Source: Streptomyces sp. TLI_146
Lineage (GTDB): Bacteria; Actinomycetota; Actinomycetes; Streptomycetales; Streptomycetaceae
DNA length: 64,000 nucleotides
Direction of reading: 5' to 3'
Assembly: GCF_002846415.1 (NCBI RefSeq)
Contig: NZ_PJMX01000001.1
Location: forward strand, 2,604,001 to 2,668,000
Part shown: positions 35,776 to 43,870 of the stretch, piece after piece
How positions within the stretch are numbered: the first letter of the stretch is position 1
How the letters are laid out: each line of letters opens with the position of its first letter
Notes under the pieces: generated by a model
What the model was told of the DNA's origin: nothing
The model's database searches: none
Seen by the model: only the letters and a program-made list of their open reading frames with translations
Program-made: the position numbers and the translations under genes

Positions 35776-36470
35776 TTGGCGGCCCGCTTCTCCTCGATGA
35801 GCGTGACCACGCACTCGATGACCTGGTCGAGGGTGAGCTCGGTGGTGTCCACCTCGACGGCGTCGTCCGCCTTGGCCAGCGGGGACGTCTTGCGGCCGGA
35901 GTCGGCCGCGTCCCGCTTCAGCAGGGCCTCCCGCGTGGTGGCGACGTCCACGCCCTTGAGCTCGCCGCTGCGGCGCGCGGCCCGCGCCTCCGGGGAGGCG
36001 GTGAGGAACACCTTCAGGTCGGCATCGGGCAGCACGGTCGTGCCGATGTCCCGGCCCTCGACCACGATCCCGGCCGGGGCGGCGGCCGCCGTGTCGCGCT
36101 GGAGCTGGGTGATGAGCGCCCGCACCTCCGGGACGGCGCTGACCGCGCTGACCTTGGCGGTGACCTCCTGCGTACGGATCGGTCCGGACGCGTCGAGGCC
36201 GTCCACCGTGATGGTCGGCGCACTCGGGTCGGTGCCCGAGACGATGACCGGCTTGGCGGCCGCGGTGGCGATCGCCGCCGGGTCGTCGATGTCGATCTCG
36301 TTGGTGATCATCCACCAGGTGATCGCCCGGTACTGGGCGCCGGTGTCCAGATAGCTCAGCCCCAGCTTGGCGGCGACCGCCTTGGAGGTGCTGGACTTGC
36401 CGGTGCCGGAAGGACCGTCGATGGCGACGATCACAGCTGCCGGGGCGGTCCGGGCGGCGCTTTCCACGGT
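35772..36470 (-). CDS. cmk: Cytidylate kinase
   Basis: 232 residues from GTG 36470; a longer frame begins at 36515 but its ribosome site is worse placed. P-loop AIDGPSGTGKSSTSK (about residues 14-28), LSYLDTGAQYRAITW substrate motif, IVVEGRDIGTTVLPDADLKVFLTAS and ARAARRSGEL lid are standard for CMP/dCMP kinase. It supplies CDP/dCDP in the cytosol. It lies 114 bases after tyrA and is coupled to plsC. Confidence 0.95.
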   Translation of the reverse strand, partial: TVESAARTAPAAVIVAIDGPSGTGKSSTSKAVAAKLGLSYLDTGAQYRAITWWMITNEIDIDDPAAIATAAAKPVIVSGTDPSAPTITVDGLDASGPIRTQEVTAKVSAVSAVPEVRALITQLQRDTAAAAPAGIVVEGRDIGTTVLPDADLKVFLTASPEARAARRSGELKGVDVATTREALLKRDAADSGRKTSPLAKADDAVEVDTTELTLDQVIECVVTLIEEKRAAK

Positions 36471-36584
36471 GACGGACACCTTCCTGGTACGGGGACGGGG
36501 TGGGCGGGCAGGCATCCGCCCCCGTACAAGGTTACTGGCTCATACGTGCGCCCAGATCCCCGCCCGGCGCCGCCGGGCCCGGGC

Positions 36585-37670
36585 TCACTGCCGGATCGCC
36601 CAGCCGCGCTCGCGCAGGGACGCGGTCAGGCCCGGGGCCGCGGCCGGCTCGACCATCAGCTGGACCAGACCCGCCTGCTGGCCGGTCGCGTGCTCGATGC
36701 GCACGTCCTCGACGTTGACCCCGGCGCGGCCCGCGTCCGCGAAGATCCGGGCCAGCTCGCCGGGCTGGTCGCTGATGAGCACCGCGACGACCTCGTACGC
36801 CGTGGGGGCGGCGCCGTGCTTGCCGGGGACGCGCTCGCGGCCCGCGTTGCCGCGCCGCAGCACGTCCTCGACGCCGGCCGCGCCGCCGCGCCGCTTCTGC
36901 TCGTCCGAGGACTCCAGGGAGCGCAGCGCCCGTACGGTCTCGTCCAGGTCGGAGGCGACCGCGGCCAGCACGTCCGCGACCGGGCCGGGGTTGGCGGAGA
37001 GGATCTCGATCCACATCCGGGGGTCGGAGGCGGCGATCCGGGTGACGTCCCGGATGCCCTGCCCGCACAGCCGTACCGCCGTCTCGTCGGCCTCTTCGAG
37101 CCGGGCGGCGACCATGGACGACACCAGCTGCGGGGTGTGCGAGACGAGGGCCACCGCGCGGTCGTGGGCGTCCGCGTCCATCACCACGGGCACCGCGCGG
37201 CAGAGCGCGACCAGCTCCAGGGCGAGGTTGAGCACCTCGGTGTCGGTGTCCCGGGTCGGGGTGAGCACCCAGGGGCGGCCCTCGAAGAGGTCGGCGGTGG
37301 CGGCGAGCGGGCCCGAGCGCTCCTTGCCGGACATCGGGTGCGTGCCGATGTACGCGGTGAGGTCGCAGCCCAGCGCCTCCAGCTCGCGGCGCGGACCGCC
37401 CTTGACGCTGGCCACGTCGATGTAGGCGCGGGCCGCGTCCGAGCGGATCGCGTCGGCCAGGGTGGCGGCGACATGGGCGGGCGGCACGGCGACGATCACC
37501 AGGTCCACCCGGCCCTCGGGCGCCTCGTCGGTCCCGGCGCCGAGCGCGGCCGCGGTGCGGGCCTGGCCCGGGTCGTGGTCCACGAGGTGGACGGCGACGC
37601 CGCGGGCGGCGAGGGCCAGCGCGGCGGACGTACCGATCAGGCCGGTACCGATGACGAGTGCGGTCCTCAC
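36585..37670 (-). CDS. tyrA: Prephenate dehydrogenase with C-terminal ACT domain
   Basis: 361 residues. The N-terminal Rossmann motif VIGTGLIGTSAALAL binds NAD. IGTHPMSGKERSGP carries the catalytic His and substrate-binding residues; VSHTPQLVSS follows. From about residue 288 an ACT domain (VVAVLISDQPGELARIFADAGRAGVNVEDVRIEH) is probably the tyrosine feedback site. It converts prephenate to 4-hydroxyphenylpyruvate in tyrosine synthesis. It is first of the tyrA-cmk-plsC-der cluster. Confidence 0.95.
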   Translation of the reverse strand: MRTALVIGTGLIGTSAALALAARGVAVHLVDHDPGQARTAAALGAGTDEAPEGRVDLVIVAVPPAHVAATLADAIRSDAARAYIDVASVKGGPRRELEALGCDLTAYIGTHPMSGKERSGPLAATADLFEGRPWVLTPTRDTDTEVLNLALELVALCRAVPVVMDADAHDRAVALVSHTPQLVSSMVAARLEEADETAVRLCGQGIRDVTRIAASDPRMWIEILSANPGPVADVLAAVASDLDETVRALRSLESSDEQKRRGGAAGVEDVLRRGNAGRERVPGKHGAAPTAYEVVAVLISDQPGELARIFADAGRAGVNVEDVRIEHATGQQAGLVQLMVEPAAAPGLTASLRERGWAIRQ

Positions 37671-37784
37671 GGGGTGATCCTTGCGAAGTGCGGCGGCTGC
37701 GCCGGGGCGGACGTACGGGCTTGCCCGTTCAGCCTAGTCAGCCCGGTGCGCGCACGGGCACGGAGCTACCGGTAGAACGGAGGA

Positions 37785-38102
37785 ATGATCTTCCATGTGG
37801 TGCCAGGACCGGAGTGGACGGCGGCCGGCTCCGGCCCGTACGCCCCGGCGTCGCTCGCCTCCGAGGGCTTCGTCCACTGCTCGGCCGACCGCGCGTCCGC
37901 CCTGGCGGTCGCGAACGTCCACTACGCCGACGCTCCGGCCCCGCTCCTGCTGCTGGGCATCGACGAGGCCGGGCTGTCTGCCGAGGTCCGCCGGGAGGGG
38001 AAGGGGCAGGCGTTCCCGCACGTCTACGGGCCGATCGAGCGGGAGGCCGTGGTGGAGGTGGCGGAGCTGCGCCGGGAGGACGGGGGGTGGGTTGGGCCAT
38101 AA
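37785..38102 (+). CDS. DUF952 domain protein
   Basis: 105 residues, ATG directly after CGGAGGA. IFHVVPGPEWTAA, EGFVHCSADRASALAVAN and FPHVYGPI are the conserved DUF952 blocks, in a fold similar to glutathionylspermidine/ART-like small proteins. The His-containing motifs suggest an active site, but no function is established. It is divergent from tyrA (114-base gap) and precedes the Rieske gene by 58 bases. Confidence 0.87.
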   Translation: MIFHVVPGPEWTAAGSGPYAPASLASEGFVHCSADRASALAVANVHYADAPAPLLLLGIDEAGLSAEVRREGKGQAFPHVYGPIEREAVVEVAELRREDGGWVGP

Positions 38103-38160
38103 GGCGTACGGCACGCGCGCGTCACGGGATTCGCCGCGGGGGTGCACCAGGATGCTGCCC

Positions 38161-38652
38161 ATGACGACTCCCACCTCCCGCCGCGCGGTCCTCGCGGTCG
38201 CCGCGGGCACGGCCGCGCTGGCGGGCTGCGGCAGCAGCGACGACAAGAAGAGCAGCGGTACGAGCGGCACGCCTGGCCCCGGCGAGACCTCTCCCCCGGT
38301 CGCGTTCGCCCCGAACACCCCGACGAAGTCCGCCGCGCCGACGAAGTCCTCCGCGCCCGCGCCGGGCGACGTGCTGGCGAAGACGTCGGACATCCCGGTA
38401 GGCGGCGGCAAGGTCTTCGCGGCCAAGAAGGTCGTGGTCACCCAGCCCGAGAAGGGCACCTTCAAGGCGTTCTCGGCGATCTGCACCCACCAGGGCTGCA
38501 CGGTCAAGGACGTCGCCGACGGGACGATCAACTGCCCCTGCCACGGCAGCAAGTACCGCGTGGCCGACGCCTCGGTCGCGGCGGGCCCGGCGCCCCGCCC
38601 GCTCCCGGCCGAGCGGATCACGGTCGAAAACGGCTCGATCCACCTGGCCTGA
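38161..38652 (+). CDS. Tat-exported Rieske [2Fe-2S] lipoprotein
   Basis: 163 residues from ATG 38161, with AGGA eight bases upstream; ATG 38152 is in frame. The signal has twin arginines (TTPTSRRAVLAVAAG) and a lipobox LAGCGSS. A Ser/Thr/Pro linker precedes the Rieske domain, where CTHQGC and CPCHGSKY supply the two Cys and two His cluster ligands. It is a soluble-domain electron carrier anchored on the outside of the membrane; no redox partner gene is adjacent. Confidence 0.92.
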   Translation: MTTPTSRRAVLAVAAGTAALAGCGSSDDKKSSGTSGTPGPGETSPPVAFAPNTPTKSAAPTKSSAPAPGDVLAKTSDIPVGGGKVFAAKKVVVTQPEKGTFKAFSAICTHQGCTVKDVADGTINCPCHGSKYRVADASVAAGPAPRPLPAERITVENGSIHLA

Positions 38653-38669
38653 CCAGCGACAATCGGCGG

Positions 38670-39362
38670 ATGACGCCCGAGCAGCTCATCCGCGACCACA
38701 CCGTCTACTCCTGTGTGATGGGCTCGCGCGCCTTCGGGCTCGCCACCGACGCCAGCGACACGGACCGCCGGGGCGTCTACGTGGCCCCGACGGCCCTCTT
38801 CTGGCGCTTCGAGAAGCCGCCGACGCACATCGAGGGCCCGGCCGAGGAGCAGTTCGGCTGGGAGCTGGAACGCTTCTGCGAACTGGCCCTGCGCGCCAAC
38901 CCCAACATCCTGGAGTGCCTGCACTCCCCGCTCGTGGAGCGGGTGGACGACACCGGCCGGGAGCTCCTGGCCCTGCGCGACGCGTTCCTCTCCCGCCGCG
39001 CCCACGCCACCTTCACCGGTTACGCGCTGAGCCAGCGCAAGAAGCTGGAGGCGGACGTACGCCGGCACGGCGCCCCGCGCTGGAAGCACGCGATGCACCT
39101 GGTGCGCCTGATGACGAGCTGCCGCGATCTCGTACGCACCGGCGCCCTCACCATCGAGGTGGGATCCGCCCGCGAACGCCTCCTGGCGGTCAAGCGCGGC
39201 GAGGTCCCCTGGCCGGAGGTGGAGTCCTGGATGACCCGGCTTGCGGAGGAGTCCGCGGAAGCCCTCACCGGCAGCCCGCTCCCCGAGGAGCCGGACCACG
39301 CCCGCGTGGCGGACTTCCTGTTCCGGGTCCGCCGCGCCTCAGCGCTCCCCGCGCACCCGTAG
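38670..39362 (+). CDS. Polymerase-beta-type nucleotidyltransferase (RlaP/YcgL-like)
   Basis: 230 residues, ATG 17 bases after the Rieske stop. VMGSRAFGLATDASDTDRRGVYV has the GSxxxG...D-x-D active-site pattern of the DNA polymerase beta superfamily. NPNILECLHSPLV and the helical C-terminal part fit the RNA-repair-associated PF10127 group. An RNA ligase partner usually encoded with RlaP is not here. It converges on the ADP-ribosylglycohydrolase gene (4-base gap). The nucleotide and acceptor are unknown. Confidence 0.8.
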   Translation: MTPEQLIRDHTVYSCVMGSRAFGLATDASDTDRRGVYVAPTALFWRFEKPPTHIEGPAEEQFGWELERFCELALRANPNILECLHSPLVERVDDTGRELLALRDAFLSRRAHATFTGYALSQRKKLEADVRRHGAPRWKHAMHLVRLMTSCRDLVRTGALTIEVGSARERLLAVKRGEVPWPEVESWMTRLAEESAEALTGSPLPEEPDHARVADFLFRVRRASALPAHP

Positions 39363-39366
39363 GGGA

Positions 39367-40392
39367 TCACGCATCCCAGAGCGCCCCGAGCGTCAGCAGT
39401 TCGCTGCGGTACTCGATGCGCTCCGCCCATTCCTTCGGCCAGGCCGCGACCCCGAGGTGGGCGCCCGCGAATGCGCCGGTGAGGCAGGCGATGGAGTCGG
39501 AGTCGCCCTTGGTGCAGGCTGCCCGGCGCAGGGCCGTCAGGGGCTCGTCCGGGAACAGCAGGAAGCAGACCAGGGCCGTGGCCAGGGCCTCCTCGGCAAC
39601 CCAGCCGTCGCCCGTCTCCAGGCACGGGTCGGTCTCCGGGGACGGGCTGTGCAGGGCCTTGAGGACGCGGTCCAGGGCGTCCAGGCACTCGTCCCAGCCG
39701 CGCGCCATGAAGGCGGCGGGCGTCTCGTCGTGGGCGTAGGTCCACAGGTCGCCCAGCCAGCGGTCGTGGTAGCGGGTGCGGTTCTCGTACGCGTACGAGC
39801 GCAGCTGGCCGACCAGACCCACCGGGTCCGCGCCCTGGGCCAGCAGGAAGACCGCGCGGGCCGTCAGGTCGCTGGCCGTCAGGGCCGTGGGGTGGCCGTG
39901 GGTGAGGGCCGACTGGAGCTGGGCCGCGCCCGCCCGCTGCTCCTCGCTCAGACCGGGCGCGAGGCCCACCGGAGCCACCCGCATGTTGGCGCCGCAGCCC
40001 TTGGAGCCGAGCTGGCTCGCCTGCTGCCAGCGCAGGTCTGTGTCCAGCAGGCCGCAGGCGACCATGCAGGTGCGGCCGGGGGCGCGGTTGTTCTCGGGTG
40101 AGTGGTACCAGCGCACGAACCCCTCGCGGACCGGCCCCTCCAGGCGGCGCGGGCCGAGCAGGCCCCGGTCCATGGCGGCCCGTATGCCGTGGCCGACCGC
40201 CAGGGTCATCTGGGTGTCGTCGGTGACGATCGCGGGCGTCGGCAGCCGCATCTCGCGCCAGGGCCCGCACTTGGCCAGGATCGCGGGCACGCCGATGAAC
40301 TCGGTCGGGAAGCCCAGCGCGTCCCCGAGCGCGAGTCCGATCAGCGAGCCGGTCGCCGCCTGCTTCGCCCGGCTGTTCACTCGTGTGGTCAT
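39367..40392 (-). CDS. ADP-ribosylglycohydrolase family protein
   Basis: 341 residues from ATG 40392, overlapping the regulator stop as ATGA. GSLIGLALGDALGFPTEF at the N-terminus, TDDTQMTLAVG (metal ligands), and GDSDSIACLTGAFAGAHLG near the C-terminus are the DraG/ARH dinuclear magnesium motifs. The family removes ADP-ribose from proteins, nucleic acids or small molecules. It is last in an operon after an NMN adenylyltransferase and an NrtR-like protein, which ties it to NAD/ADP-ribose turnover. Confidence 0.92.
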   Translation of the reverse strand: MTTRVNSRAKQAATGSLIGLALGDALGFPTEFIGVPAILAKCGPWREMRLPTPAIVTDDTQMTLAVGHGIRAAMDRGLLGPRRLEGPVREGFVRWYHSPENNRAPGRTCMVACGLLDTDLRWQQASQLGSKGCGANMRVAPVGLAPGLSEEQRAGAAQLQSALTHGHPTALTASDLTARAVFLLAQGADPVGLVGQLRSYAYENRTRYHDRWLGDLWTYAHDETPAAFMARGWDECLDALDRVLKALHSPSPETDPCLETGDGWVAEEALATALVCFLLFPDEPLTALRRAACTKGDSDSIACLTGAFAGAHLGVAAWPKEWAERIEYRSELLTLGALWDA

Positions 40393-41132
40393 GAGGGTCG
40401 TCCTTCCGGCCGCAGGAGCGGGGGGTGCAGCGCGGTCGCCACGCCCGCCCGGTACAGCGCGGCCGGCTTGCCCCGGCCGCCGGTCAGACGCGCGGCGCCC
40501 GCCACCGGCTCGACGAAGCCGGGCGTGGCGAGCACCTTGCGTCGGAAGTTGGGGCGGTCCAGCGCGGTCCCCCAGACCGTCTCGTAGACCTGCTGGAGCT
40601 CGCCGAGGGTGAACTCGGGCGGGCAGAACGCCGTGGCCAGACAGGTGTATTCGAGCTTGGCGCCGATCCGGTCGCGGGCGTCGGCCACGATCCGCTCGTG
40701 GTCGAAGGCGAGGCTCCCGTACGCGCCGAACGGCACCCACTGCGCGTGCGCCGCGTCGCCGCCGCCGTGCGGCTCCGGCAGATCCGGTACGAGCGCGGTG
40801 TACGCGACCGAGACCACCCGCATCCGGGGGTCGCGGTCGGGGTCGCTGTAGGTGCGCAGCTGCTCCAGGTGCAGGCCCGCGACCACGTCGTCCGCCAGTC
40901 CCGTCTCCTCGGCCAGCTCGCGCCGCGCCGCCTGCCCCGCGCTCTCCCGGGGCAGCACGAACCCGCCCGGCAGCGCCCACTCGCCCTTGTACGGCTCCTC
41001 GCCGCGCCGGATCAGCAGGACGTGCAGAGTGCCGTCGCGGACCGTGCAGACCGCGAGGTCGACGGTGACCGCGAACGGCTCGAAGGCGTACGGGTCGTAG
41101 CCCTCCGGCCGCCGGGCCGGGCTCGCGCTCAC
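40389..41132 (-). CDS. NUDIX-domain transcriptional regulator, NrtR-like
   Basis: 247 residues from GTG 41132, coupled (GTGA) to the upstream gene. The N-terminal NUDIX domain has an intact box, G-FVLPR-E-SAGQAAR-RELAEETGL. The C-terminal 75 residues (FTLGELQQVYETVWGTALDRPNFRRKVL) are the winged-helix part typical of NrtR, the ADP-ribose-responsive repressor of NAD genes. With a complete box it could also hydrolyse its ligand. The palindrome at 41940-41956, upstream of the operon, is a likely binding site. Confidence 0.85.
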   Translation of the reverse strand: MSASPARRPEGYDPYAFEPFAVTVDLAVCTVRDGTLHVLLIRRGEEPYKGEWALPGGFVLPRESAGQAARRELAEETGLADDVVAGLHLEQLRTYSDPDRDPRMRVVSVAYTALVPDLPEPHGGGDAAHAQWVPFGAYGSLAFDHERIVADARDRIGAKLEYTCLATAFCPPEFTLGELQQVYETVWGTALDRPNFRRKVLATPGFVEPVAGAARLTGGRGKPAALYRAGVATALHPPLLRPEGRPS

Positions 41133-41902
41133 CAGCGCCCCGCGCCCAGACCGTCCAGGCCCCAGCTCTCGCCCAGGAACGTGTCGACCGCGTCGACGGC
41201 GGCGCCCAGCCGCGCGGCGGGCCCCGCGCCCCGCAGGACGACCTTGCGGCCGTGGCCGGGCAACCCGCCGTCCTGCGGGCCCGCGAGCAGCCACAGGTGC
41301 CGCTCGGCGCGGGCGGTCCCCGCGGCGCAGAACAGCACCGGCGCCCCCGTGCGCGCCGCCTGCTCCTCCCGCGCCGCATCGCACCGGGGCACCCACCGGG
41401 TGCCCGCCCAGACCCCGCCGCGCCGCTGGTAGCGCTCGGCCAGCGAGCGGGCCAGGGTCGTGGCGGCCGGGTCGGCGCCGAGCACCGCGACCCGGCGGGT
41501 GAGCCAGGCCCGTACGGGCTGCTCCAGGAAGTCCCAGCACCCGACCGGGTCCTTGCGGACGGCGGCCGCGGAGACCGGGAAGAGGGTGCGCTCGGGGTCG
41601 ACGCAGACGTGCTCGGCGCCGAAGGGCCGGGCGAGCCGGTCCCCGTGCCGCTCGGACGTGAAGACCGCGTCCACCCGCCCGGTGGCGCGCGCCGAGCGGA
41701 CCGACCGGACGACGCGGACGCGCGGATGGACCTCGGCCATCCAGCGCGCCCGCGTCCGGGCCGCCACGAGTTCCCCGGCCGCCGTGCACACCAGCACGGT
41801 CAGCGCCTCGCAGCGGTCCTCGGCGGTCCGTACGAGGTGGTGGTGGCCGGCGTGCGGCGGGCAGAACGTACCGATCACCAGACCGTGTCCGTACCGCTTC
41901 AT
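41129..41902 (-). CDS. NadR-like NMN adenylyltransferase with degenerate C-terminal P-loop domain
   Basis: 257 residues from ATG 41902. VIGTFCPPHAGHHHLV holds the HxGH nucleotidyltransferase site (His17, His20); FPVSAAAVRKDP is the second phosphate motif. This should join NMN and ATP to make NAD. From about residue 140 the chain resembles the ribosylnicotinamide kinase half of NadR (VAVLGADPAATTLARSLAERY), but the Walker A Lys and Ser are missing, so kinase activity is doubtful. First gene of the operon. Confidence 0.82.
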   Translation of the reverse strand: MKRYGHGLVIGTFCPPHAGHHHLVRTAEDRCEALTVLVCTAAGELVAARTRARWMAEVHPRVRVVRSVRSARATGRVDAVFTSERHGDRLARPFGAEHVCVDPERTLFPVSAAAVRKDPVGCWDFLEQPVRAWLTRRVAVLGADPAATTLARSLAERYQRRGGVWAGTRWVPRCDAAREEQAARTGAPVLFCAAGTARAERHLWLLAGPQDGGLPGHGRKVVLRGAGPAARLGAAVDAVDTFLGESWGLDGLGAGRW

Positions 41903-41939
41903 CGCCCTCGCCCCCTCCCCGTCGCACCGTCGCTTTTTA

Positions 41940-41956
41940 ATAGTCATGATGACTAT
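41940..41956. promoter_or_regulatory. Perfect 17-bp palindrome, candidate NrtR operator
   Basis: ATAGTCAT-G-ATGACTAT, flanked by AT-rich sequence (TTTTTA before, AAAG after) in an otherwise GC-rich region. It is 38 bases upstream of the NMN adenylyltransferase start. Position and symmetry fit autoregulation by the NrtR-like protein of this operon. Confidence 0.7.
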
Positions 41957-42021
41957 AAAGGCGCGGAGGGGGCGCGCACAACGGGGGCGTACGGCATATA
42001 CGCCGGACACGCGCGCACAGC

Positions 42022-42060
42022 ACGAAGCCCGGCCCCCGTCGGTCGGGGGCCGGGCTTCGT
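42022..42060. terminator. Strong terminator after rluB
   Basis: ACGAAGCCCGGCCCCCG (42022-42038) and its exact complement (42044-42060) with a 5-base loop: a 17-bp perfect stem 18 bases past the rluB stop. Confidence 0.92.
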
Positions 42061-42077
42061 ACCGGAAGTCAGGGCGG

Positions 42078-43241
42078 CTACAGGCCGACCTCGCGCATCA
42101 GCATGCCCACCTCGGTGTTGGTGAGGCGGCGCAGCCAGCCGGACTTCTGGTCGCCGAGCGCGATCGGGCCGAAGGAGACCCGGACGAGCTTCTCGACCGG
42201 GAAGCCGGCCTCGGCCATCATGCGGCGCACGATGTGCTTGCGGCCCTCGTGGAGCTCGATCTCCACCAGGTAGTTCTTGCCGGTCTGCTGGACGACCCGG
42301 AAGGCGTCCGCGCGCGCGTAGCCGTCCTCCAGCTGGATGCCCTCCTTGAGCCGCTTGCCGATCTCGCGCGGCAGCGGGCCCGTGATGGCGGCCAGATAGG
42401 TCTTCTTCACGCCGTACTTGGGGTGGGTCAGACGGTGGGCCAGCTCGCCGTGGTTGGTGAGCAGGATGATGCCCTCGGTCTCGGTGTCGAGACGGCCGAC
42501 GTGGAAGAGCCGCGTCTCGCGGTTGGTCACGTAGTCGCCGAGGCACTGGCGGCCGTCCGGGTCCTCCATGGTGGAGACGACGCCGGCGGGCTTGTTCAGC
42601 GCGAAGAACAGGTACGACTGGGTGGCGACGGTCAGACCGTCCACCTTGATCTCGTCCTTCTCCGGGTCGACGCGCTTGCCCTGCTCAAGGACGATCTCGC
42701 CGTTGACCTCGACCCGGGCCTGCTCGATCAGCTCCTCGCAGGCGCGGCGCGAGCCCATGCCGGCGCGGGCGAGCACCTTCTGCAGCCGCTCGCCCTCCTG
42801 CTCGGCGCCCGGGAAGGTCTTGGGGAGCTTGATGTCCGGCTTGTCCGCGTACCGGTCGCGGTTGCGCTGCTCGATCTTCGCGTCGAGCTCGCGCGGACGG
42901 GACTGGCCCAGGCGCTGCCCGTGCGGGCCGCGGCGGACCGGGGTGCCGCCCTGGGGCGCCTTGGGGCCGCCCTTGGCGCCACCGCGCGCGGAGGAGCCGC
43001 GTCCGCTGCGGGGGGCGTCGCCGCCCACGTCGTAGGTGCGCTCCTCGGGGCGCGGCGGGCGCTGCTTGCCGCTGCCGCTCTGGCGCGGGCCGCCGCCCTG
43101 GCGCTGGCCGTCCCGGCCGCCGCCGGCACCGCCGCGGCCGGCGCCGCCCCGGCCGCCACCGCCGCTGCTGCCGCGGCCGCCGCTGTTGCCACCACGGCTC
43201 CCGCCGTTGTTTCCGCTGCTGTTGTTGCCGCTGCTTCGCAT
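42078..43241 (-). CDS. rluB: 23S rRNA pseudouridine synthase RluB-like
   Basis: 387 residues from ATG 43241 (TGATG junction with scpB). The N-terminal 120 residues are Gly/Arg/Ser-rich and probably bind RNA. An S4 domain follows (RLQKVLARAGMGSRRACEELI). The catalytic domain contains LFFALNKPAGVVST and HVGRLDTETEGIILLTN with the catalytic Asp, then EGRKHIVRRMMAEAG. It isomerises a uridine of 23S rRNA. It is last of the scpA-scpB-rluB operon, a conserved actinobacterial arrangement. Confidence 0.93.
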   Translation of the reverse strand: MRSSGNNSSGNNGGSRGGNSGGRGSSGGGGRGGAGRGGAGGGRDGQRQGGGPRQSGSGKQRPPRPEERTYDVGGDAPRSGRGSSARGGAKGGPKAPQGGTPVRRGPHGQRLGQSRPRELDAKIEQRNRDRYADKPDIKLPKTFPGAEQEGERLQKVLARAGMGSRRACEELIEQARVEVNGEIVLEQGKRVDPEKDEIKVDGLTVATQSYLFFALNKPAGVVSTMEDPDGRQCLGDYVTNRETRLFHVGRLDTETEGIILLTNHGELAHRLTHPKYGVKKTYLAAITGPLPREIGKRLKEGIQLEDGYARADAFRVVQQTGKNYLVEIELHEGRKHIVRRMMAEAGFPVEKLVRVSFGPIALGDQKSGWLRRLTNTEVGMLMREVGL

Positions 43242-43870
43242 CAAATTTCCGTCTTGTCGTCTGCGTGGGTTTCCGGGGCGTCCAGCGCGTCCGGATCGAA
43301 CGACGGCAGACCTTCCAGCGTCTCGGATTCGATCGCGTCCGCCTCGGGGAGGAAGGGCGCGAGCTCCGGGAGCTCGTCCAGGCCGCGCAGGCCCATCCGC
43401 TCCAGAAAGTAGTTCGTCGTCCTGTACAGGATCGCACCTGTTTCGGGTTCCGTGCCCGCCTCGTCGACCAGACCCCTCTGGAGCAGGGTCCGCATGACCC
43501 CGTCGCAGTTCACTCCGCGCACCGCGGAGACCCGGGACCGGCTCACCGGCTGGCGGTACGCGACGACCGCCAGGGTCTCCAGGGCCGCCTGGGTGAGCCG
43601 GGCCTGCTGCCCGTCCAGGACGAAGCCCTCGACGGCCGGGGCGTACTCGGCCCGGCTGTAGAACCGCCAGCCGCCCGCCACGAGCCTCAGCTCGAATCCG
43701 CGGCCCTGGACGGTGTACTCGTCCGCCAGCTCGCGCAGGGCGTCCGCCACGGCCCTGCGGGGCCGCTCCAGCACCTTCGCCAGGTGCTCCTCGGTCGCGG
43801 GCTCGTCGACCACCATGAGAACGGCCTCAAGGGCGGGCTTGAGCGCGAGTCCCTCGGATTCCTCGGTCAC
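43241..43870 (-). CDS. scpB: Segregation and condensation protein B
   Basis: 209 residues. Two winged-helix domains are evident: LKPALEAVLMVVDEPATEEHLAKVLERP, and LTQAALETLAVVAYRQPVSRSRVSAVRGVNCDGVMRTLLQRGLV, the ScpB signature. An acidic C-terminal tail follows. ScpB binds the kleisin ScpA in the SMC condensin complex that organises the chromosome. It overlaps scpA by ATGA and rluB by one base. Confidence 0.96.
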   Translation of the reverse strand: MTEESEGLALKPALEAVLMVVDEPATEEHLAKVLERPRRAVADALRELADEYTVQGRGFELRLVAGGWRFYSRAEYAPAVEGFVLDGQQARLTQAALETLAVVAYRQPVSRSRVSAVRGVNCDGVMRTLLQRGLVDEAGTEPETGAILYRTTNYFLERMGLRGLDELPELAPFLPEADAIESETLEGLPSFDPDALDAPETHADDKTEI

